Below the pieces are notes generated by a model, which was not told where the DNA came from, searched no databases, and was given only the letters and a program-made list of their open reading frames with translations. DNA of 10,086 nucleotides, from NCBI GenBank assembly GCA_040004775.1, contig JBDUAD010000093.1, forward strand, positions 1 to 10,086, in the 5' to 3' direction. Within the stretch, counting starts at the first letter, position 1; each line of letters begins with the position of its first letter. The stretch is from JALZBL01 sp040004775 (lineage in GTDB: Bacteria > Actinomycetota > Actinomycetes > Mycobacteriales > Jatrophihabitantaceae). Made by a program: the position numbers and the translations under genes. Positions 6,893 through 10,086 of this stretch are shown in pieces.

Positions 6893-7318
6893 TCAGCCGG
6901 CCAGGACGCTTACGGCGGCGGGGTCGCTGTCACGCAGGAACACCTCGCAACGATGAGCCTCGGCTTCGTCGCCGAGCGCGGCCGACGCGAGGCCGAGCGC
7001 GTGCAGCGAGCGCAGGAATCCCTGGTTCGGCTGGTGGCTCCAGGGCACGGGTCCGTTGCCCTTCCAGCCGGCCCGACGCAGCCCGTCGAGCCCACGGTGG
7101 TAGCCGGTGCGGGCGTAGGCGTACGCGTCGACGGTGCGGCCCTCGGCCAGGGCTTGCTCGGCCAGGGCGGCCCAGGCGGCCAGCGAGTCCGGATGGGCGG
7201 CGGCCACCGCGGCCGGCGCCTGGCCGGCGGTCAGCTCAGCGGCGCCGAGATCCTCGGGCAGGTGGGTGGGGGCCGAAAGCAGGTCCGGCAGTCCGGGCCG
7301 CGGGGATGTCATGGCCAT
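6893..7318 (-). CDS. DUF3151-family protein
   Basis: The product has 141 residues, soluble, of a family found in actinobacteria and without known biochemical function. Hallmarks are AAHPDSLAAWAALAEQAL, then AYAYARTGYHRGLDGLRRAG, GWKGNGPVPWSHQPNQGFLR and a helical end with CEVFLRDSDPAA. Helical repeats with conserved Trp and Arg residues suggest a TPR-like fold, but this is inference. The start may be the ATG at 7318 or the ATG two codons later at 7312; neither has a clear ribosome-binding site. Its presence a little upstream of fba on the same strand matches the order in mycobacteria (Rv0360c near fba Rv0363c, from memory). The MFS remnant lies between it and fba on the other strand. Confidence 0.92.
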   Translation of the reverse strand: MAMTSPRPGLPDLLSAPTHLPEDLGAAELTAGQAPAAVAAAHPDSLAAWAALAEQALAEGRTVDAYAYARTGYHRGLDGLRRAGWKGNGPVPWSHQPNQGFLRSLHALGLASAALGDEAEAHRCEVFLRDSDPAAVSVLAG

Positions 7319-7438
7319 TAGTCTGCCCGGCCCTGCCTAGCTCGAGCGGGGATTGTCAGCCGGCCGGCGTCGCCGCCGCGGACGGCGCCGCGGACGAACG
7401 CGAGGTGGCGTCGGCCGGAACGACGTCGGCGTAGCCGG

Positions 7439-7741
7439 GCCGGTGTTGCCTCGGCCGTGTTCAAAGCCTCCCGCGAGGTGGCCGGCCTGCTCGGGATCAC
7501 CGTCATCGGCGCGATCCTCACCGCCCGCCAATCCGCCTCGTTGCGGGCCGGGCACGACGCCGCGGATGCATTCCTCTCCGGCTACCGGGCCGGCCTGCTC
7601 GTCGCCGCCGTCCTGGTCGCTCTCGGCGGCGTGGTGGCCTGGGTGTCACTGCGCAACGCCGAAGCCACCCTTCCCCCGGACGCCGCGGGCGCCGCTGCGG
7701 GCGCCGATGGGGTTACCGTGGCCGAACCCGTCACTGTCTGA
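7439..7741 (+). pseudogene. C-terminal remnant of an MFS (DHA2/EmrB-like) drug exporter
   Basis: A 100-codon open stretch ending at TGA 7741 reads AGVASAVFKASREVAGLLGI, then TVIGAILTARQ. That is the conserved loop and helix near the end of 14-helix multidrug exporters (typically AGVASAVxNxSRxxGGxLGIAVxGA). A second helix, AGLLVAAVLVALGGVVAWVSL, and a short hydrophilic tail follow, as in full-length homologues. The preceding 12 helices are absent: upstream codons in this frame are arginine-rich and the DUF3151 gene begins at 7318 on the other strand. A GTG at 7457 could give a 94-residue two-helix product, but it falls on a conserved internal Val and has no clear ribosome-binding site. Deletion during rearrangement of the fba-DUF3151 interval is the simplest explanation. 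Confidence 0.72.
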
Positions 7742-7752
7742 GCACGGCGCGG

Positions 7753-8787
7753 TCAGGTGGACGTGCTGGTACCCGCCGAATGGAGGTTCTCGCAGGCGGT
7801 GACCACGCGCGCGGCCATGCCGCCCTCGGCCGCCTTGAGGTAGGAGCGGGGGTCGTAGACCTTCTTGTTGCCGACGTCGCCGTCGATCTTGAGCACGCCG
7901 TCGTAGTTGGTGAACATGTGCCCGACGATCGGCCGGGTGAACGCGTACTGGGTGTCGGTGTCGACGTTCATCTTCACCACGCCGTAGCTCAAGGCCTCGC
8001 GGATCTCCGAGAGCTCGGAGCCCGACCCGCCGTGGAAGACGAGGTCGAACGGCTTGGAGCCGGCCGGTTCACCCAGCTTCTCGGCCGCGGCCTGCTGGCC
8101 CTTCTGCAGCACGTCGGGACGCAGCTTGACGTTGCCCGGCTTGTAGACCCCGTGGACGTTGCCGAAGGTCGCGGCTAGCAGGTAGCGGCCCTTCTCCCCA
8201 GCGCCGAGCGCAGCCAGGGTGTCGAGGAAGTCACCGTCGGTCGTGTACAGCTTCTCGTTCGATTCGTTGGCCACGCCGTCCTCCTCGCCGCCGACCACCC
8301 CGACCTCGACCTCGAGGATGATCCGGGCCGTGGCGGCCAGCGCGAGCAGCTCCTCGGCGATCTGCAGGTTCTCCTCCAGCGGCACGGCCGAGCCGTCCCA
8401 CATGTGGGATTGGAACAGCGGCTCCATGCCGTGGTCGACCCGCTCCTGAGACAGCGCCAGCAACGGGCGGACGTAGCCGTCCAGCTTGTCCTTGGGGCAG
8501 TGGTCGGTGTGCAACGCGACCTGCACCGGGTACTTGGCCGCAACCACTCCGGCGAACTCGGCCAATGCGACCGCACCGGTCACCATGTCCTTGACGCCGG
8601 TGCCCGACGCGAACTCCGCCCCGCCGGTCGAGATCTGGATGATGCCATCGCTGCCGGCGTCGGCGAAGCCCTTGAGCGCGGCGTTCACTGACTCCGACGA
8701 TGTGCAGTTGATCGCCGGATAGGCGAACCCGCCGGCCTTGGCCCGGTCGAGCATGTCGGCATAGGCGGCGGGTGTGGCGATCGGCAT
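7753..8787 (-). CDS. fba: Class II fructose-bisphosphate aldolase
   Basis: This zinc enzyme reversibly splits fructose-1,6-bisphosphate into dihydroxyacetone phosphate and glyceraldehyde-3-phosphate in glycolysis and gluconeogenesis. The 344 residues fit the class IIA length. Visible motifs are YPAINCTSSE (23-32), HTDHCPKDK (93-101, catalytic Asp and zinc-binding His), EVEVGVVGGEEDG with the zinc-site Glu, FGNVHGVYKPGNV with a zinc-site His, FHGGSGS with a third His, and VKMNVDTDTQYAFTRP binding the substrate phosphate. The start is the ATG at 8787, with GGGAG (8795-8799) 7 bases before it; the frame extends 17 codons further but without family similarity. It is divergent from DUF427. No damage is seen, and the gene is expected to be the essential housekeeping aldolase. 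Confidence 0.97.
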   Translation of the reverse strand: MPIATPAAYADMLDRAKAGGFAYPAINCTSSESVNAALKGFADAGSDGIIQISTGGAEFASGTGVKDMVTGAVALAEFAGVVAAKYPVQVALHTDHCPKDKLDGYVRPLLALSQERVDHGMEPLFQSHMWDGSAVPLEENLQIAEELLALAATARIILEVEVGVVGGEEDGVANESNEKLYTTDGDFLDTLAALGAGEKGRYLLAATFGNVHGVYKPGNVKLRPDVLQKGQQAAAEKLGEPAGSKPFDLVFHGGSGSELSEIREALSYGVVKMNVDTDTQYAFTRPIVGHMFTNYDGVLKIDGDVGNKKVYDPRSYLKAAEGGMAARVVTACENLHSAGTSTST

Positions 8788-8863
8788 GGCTCGACTCCCG
8801 GGAGACGGACGTACGCGGCTGCACGCAGTATCTCGCACGCACCGCCGTCCTCCTCCGGAACCG

Positions 8864-8869
8864 TAGAAT
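8864..8869 (+). promoter_or_regulatory. Possible -10 element (TAGAAT) for DUF427-dedA
   Basis: TAGAAT fits the actinobacterial TANNNT -10 pattern and is one of the few AT-rich words in the 149-base fba/DUF427 divergent interval. No TTGACA-like -35 is found 16-19 bases upstream, so the call is weak. Confidence 0.25.
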
Positions 8870-8936
8870 CACCGCCGGTCCGCCAACCCACGGCTCGATC
8901 AAGGAATCCGGACCCGATCACAGGAGGAGCACCGAG

Positions 8937-9221
8937 ATGGCCACAGCAACCTGGAACGGCACCGTTCTCGCCGAGAGCGAGGAGACCGTGATGGTGGAGG
9001 GCAATCACTACTTCCCGCCGTCCTCGGTGCGCACTGAACTGCTCGAGCCGAGCGCCACCCACACCGTCTGCCCGTGGAAGGGAACCGCGTCCTACTACAC
9101 GGTGACGGTCGACGGCCAGGCCAACCCCGACGCGGCCTGGTACTACCCGCAGACCAAGGACGCGGCGGCCCAGATCAAGGACCACGTGGCGTTCTGGCGC
9201 GGCGTCACCGTCAGCGACTGA
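8937..9221 (+). CDS. DUF427-family protein
   Basis: The product has 94 residues of a small, mostly beta-strand cytosolic family of unknown function. Typical features are the opening TWNGTVLAESEETVMVEGN, then YFPPSSVRTELLEPSATHT, CPWKGTASYYTVTVDG, and NPDAAWYYPQTKDAAAQIKD followed by VAFWRGV. The length is normal for the single-domain form. The ATG at 8937 follows a strong AGGAGGAG (8922-8929) with a 7-base spacer, among the best ribosome-binding sites in the window. The DedA-family frame begins right after its TGA, so the two are probably co-transcribed and perhaps coupled. It is divergent from fba. Confidence 0.94.
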   Translation: MATATWNGTVLAESEETVMVEGNHYFPPSSVRTELLEPSATHTVCPWKGTASYYTVTVDGQANPDAAWYYPQTKDAAAQIKDHVAFWRGVTVSD

Positions 9222-9225
9222 GCCC

Positions 9226-9903
9226 ATCGTTCCCGCACTCGCCGCGCCGGCCGTTCTGGCCGCCCCGGCCTTCATCGACCCCGACCACCTGCTGTCGACG
9301 TACGGGCTCATCGGCCTGCTGATCGTCATCTTCGCCGAATGCGGGCTGCTCATCGGCTTCTTCCTGCCAGGTGACACGTTGCTGTTCAGCGCCGGGCTGC
9401 TGATGGCCATCGGCACGCTGGACGTCAACATCTGGGTCGCGGCGGTGCTGGTGCCGACCGCCGCCGTACTGGGCAACCTGGTCGGCTACTGGATCGGCGC
9501 TAAAGTCGGACCGCGGGTGTTCGACCGGCCGAACTCGCGGATATTCCGGCCGGAGTACGTGACCCGCAGTGAGGCGTTCTTCGCCCGCTACGGCGCCCCA
9601 GCGATCATGTTGGCCCGGTTCGTGCCGGTGGTGCGCACGGTGGCCACGGTGCTGGCCGGGGTGAGCCGGATGCGCTTCGCGCTTTACGCCACCTACTCGG
9701 TCATCGGCGGCGTGCTGTGGGCCGGCGGCGTGATGCTGGCCGGGTACTGGCTCGGGCACATCCAGTTCGTCCAGGACACCGTGCGCCCGCTGATCGAGCC
9801 GATCCTCATCGGCGTCGTACTGCTCTCGCTGCTGCCGGTGCTCGTGCACTGGCTGCGGACCCGTCGGTCCGTTCCGGCCGGCTCTGTCCCGCCGGCCGAG
9901 TAG
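9226..9903 (+). CDS. DedA-family (SNARE-associated/VTT) membrane protein; start codon non-standard or unresolved
   Basis: This is a polytopic inner-membrane protein of the DedA family, members of which act in phospholipid (polyprenyl-phosphate or phosphatidylethanolamine) flipping and membrane homeostasis. Counting from 9226 it has 225 residues, a usual length. Hallmarks are GLIGLLIVIFAECGLLIGFF with LPGDT (membrane re-entrant region, E38 and D50), GNLVGYWIGAKVG (83-95), FARYGAPAIMLARFVPVVRT (119-138) and the helices AGGVMLAGYWLG and LIGVVLLSLLPVLV. The reading frame has no ATG, GTG or TTG between the DUF427 stop and a TTG at 9379, which would cut off the LPGD motif. I therefore place the start at ATC 9226, five bases after the DUF427 TGA, as the best guess; CTG 9256 is another. 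No clear ribosome-binding site is present. The family call is secure; the start is not. Confidence 0.82.
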   Translation: MVPALAAPAVLAAPAFIDPDHLLSTYGLIGLLIVIFAECGLLIGFFLPGDTLLFSAGLLMAIGTLDVNIWVAAVLVPTAAVLGNLVGYWIGAKVGPRVFDRPNSRIFRPEYVTRSEAFFARYGAPAIMLARFVPVVRTVATVLAGVSRMRFALYATYSVIGGVLWAGGVMLAGYWLGHIQFVQDTVRPLIEPILIGVVLLSLLPVLVHWLRTRRSVPAGSVPPAE

Positions 9904-9911
9904 GAGCGCCT

Positions 9912-9932
9912 CCGGTCGGACGACCCGACCGG
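9912..9932 (+). terminator. Hairpin after dedA, terminator-like without U-tract
   Basis: CCGGTCGG (9912-9919) and CCGACCGG (9925-9932) form a perfect 8-bp stem with an ACGAC loop, starting 8 bases after the DedA stop. No T-rich run follows, as is common in actinomycete terminators. A competing stem, CCCGACC (9924-9930) with GGTCGGG (9937-9943), overlaps it. Confidence 0.55.
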
Positions 9933-9963
9933 GGTGGGTCGGGCTACAGCTAGCCTGAGCCCT

Positions 9964-9980
9964 TAGGCGATGATCGCTTA
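9964..9980. other. 17-bp near-perfect palindrome
   Basis: TAGGCGAT-G-ATCGCTTA, with 7 of 8 pairs complementary, lies in the non-coding tail. A further half-site-like ATCGCC occurs at 9987-9992. It could be an operator for a gene beyond the window, or part of an RNA hairpin; there is no gene context to decide. Confidence 0.4.
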
Positions 9981-9999
9981 GACCGGATCGCCTGACTGA

Positions 10000-10086
10000 C
10001 TGCTCCACCGTGCTGCTCCACCGTGACCGCACCGCCTGACTGCTTCGCCTGACTGCTTCGCCTGACTGCTTCGCCTGACTGCTTCG
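10000..10086. repeat. 13-bp tandem repeat array running off the window
   Basis: Four identical copies of GCCTGACTGCTTC occupy 10034-10046, 10047-10059, 10060-10072 and 10073-10085, with the next copy beginning at the last base. Upstream, a variant unit, CTGCTCCACCGTG, occurs twice (10000-10012, 10013-10025), also with period 13, followed by 8 bases of spacer. The period is not a multiple of three, and the unit contains TGA in one frame, so coding use is unlikely. It appears to be an intergenic minisatellite. Confidence 0.88.

Noticed and set aside
5145..6898. Shared 10-mer GGATTCAGCC at the ends of the sigma and DUF3151 genes
   Set aside because: It is only 10 bases, includes the stop codon at both sites, and has no extended similarity, so chance is adequate.
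7457..7741. Independent 94-residue two-helix membrane protein
   Set aside because: Similarity to MFS exporters continues upstream of the GTG (AGVASA), which shows that the GTG is an internal codon of a truncated gene.
9379..9903. DedA starting at TTG 9379
   Set aside because: This would remove the first membrane segment and the conserved LPGD motif, which are in frame directly upstream.
9211..10032. A 273-codon minus-strand open frame over dedA and the non-coding tail
   Set aside because: His/Gln/Arg-rich shadow. The plus strand encodes DedA motifs and hydrophobic helices.
10034..10086. Possible CRISPR array from the terminal repeats
   Set aside because: The 13-bp units are directly adjacent with no spacers, and no cas genes are present.

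Overview
This 10,086-base window is very GC-rich (about 70%), with strongly GC-biased third codon positions, GTG starts and genes joined by 4-base stop/start overlaps. The families present (DUF3151, an ECF42-type sigma factor with a DGPF/YciI partner, class II aldolase) point to an actinomycete (Actinomycetota). I cannot fix the order or genus from sequence alone.

Left part (1-4365, all on the minus strand, read right to left): purA (adenylosuccinate synthetase, with an 84-residue low-complexity tail) is followed 7 bases later by purD (GAR synthetase). Next come three uncharacterised genes. The first two encode single-pass membrane proteins that appear to be diverged tandem paralogues: the first two cysteine-to-cysteine spacings are identical. 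The third gene is only partly in the window and opens into (GDSGG)n repeats. Tight spacing and the ATGA and GTGA overlaps suggest one purA-purD-hypothetical transcription unit.

Middle part (4366-7741): a divergent plus-strand gene next to purA encodes a protein that resembles a degenerate diacylglycerol/lipid kinase-like family. Converging on it from the minus strand is a two-gene cassette, a DGPF/YciI-family protein followed by an ECF42-type sigma factor with a C-terminal extension, linked by a GTGA overlap. Next are a minus-strand DUF3151 gene and, on the plus strand, a 100-codon remnant of the C-terminal end of an MFS (DHA2/EmrB-like) drug exporter.

Right part (7742-10086): class II fructose-bisphosphate aldolase (fba, minus) is divergent from a DUF427 gene (plus). 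DUF427 runs directly into a DedA-family membrane protein that has no ATG, GTG or TTG at the expected start. The last 183 bases are non-coding: a terminator-like hairpin, a near-palindrome and a 13-bp tandem repeat running off the window. The other end of the window lies in a 15-bp tandem repeat, so the window may be a contig that broke at repeats at both ends.

The order purA ... DUF3151 ... fba ... DedA resembles the Mycobacterium tuberculosis Rv0357c-Rv0364 neighbourhood as I recall it. That suggests an old core locus into which the sigma-factor cassette, the exporter remnant and DUF427 were placed. I found no phage, CRISPR, transposon or biosynthetic cluster. The least explained part is the three-gene membrane-protein cassette after purD.
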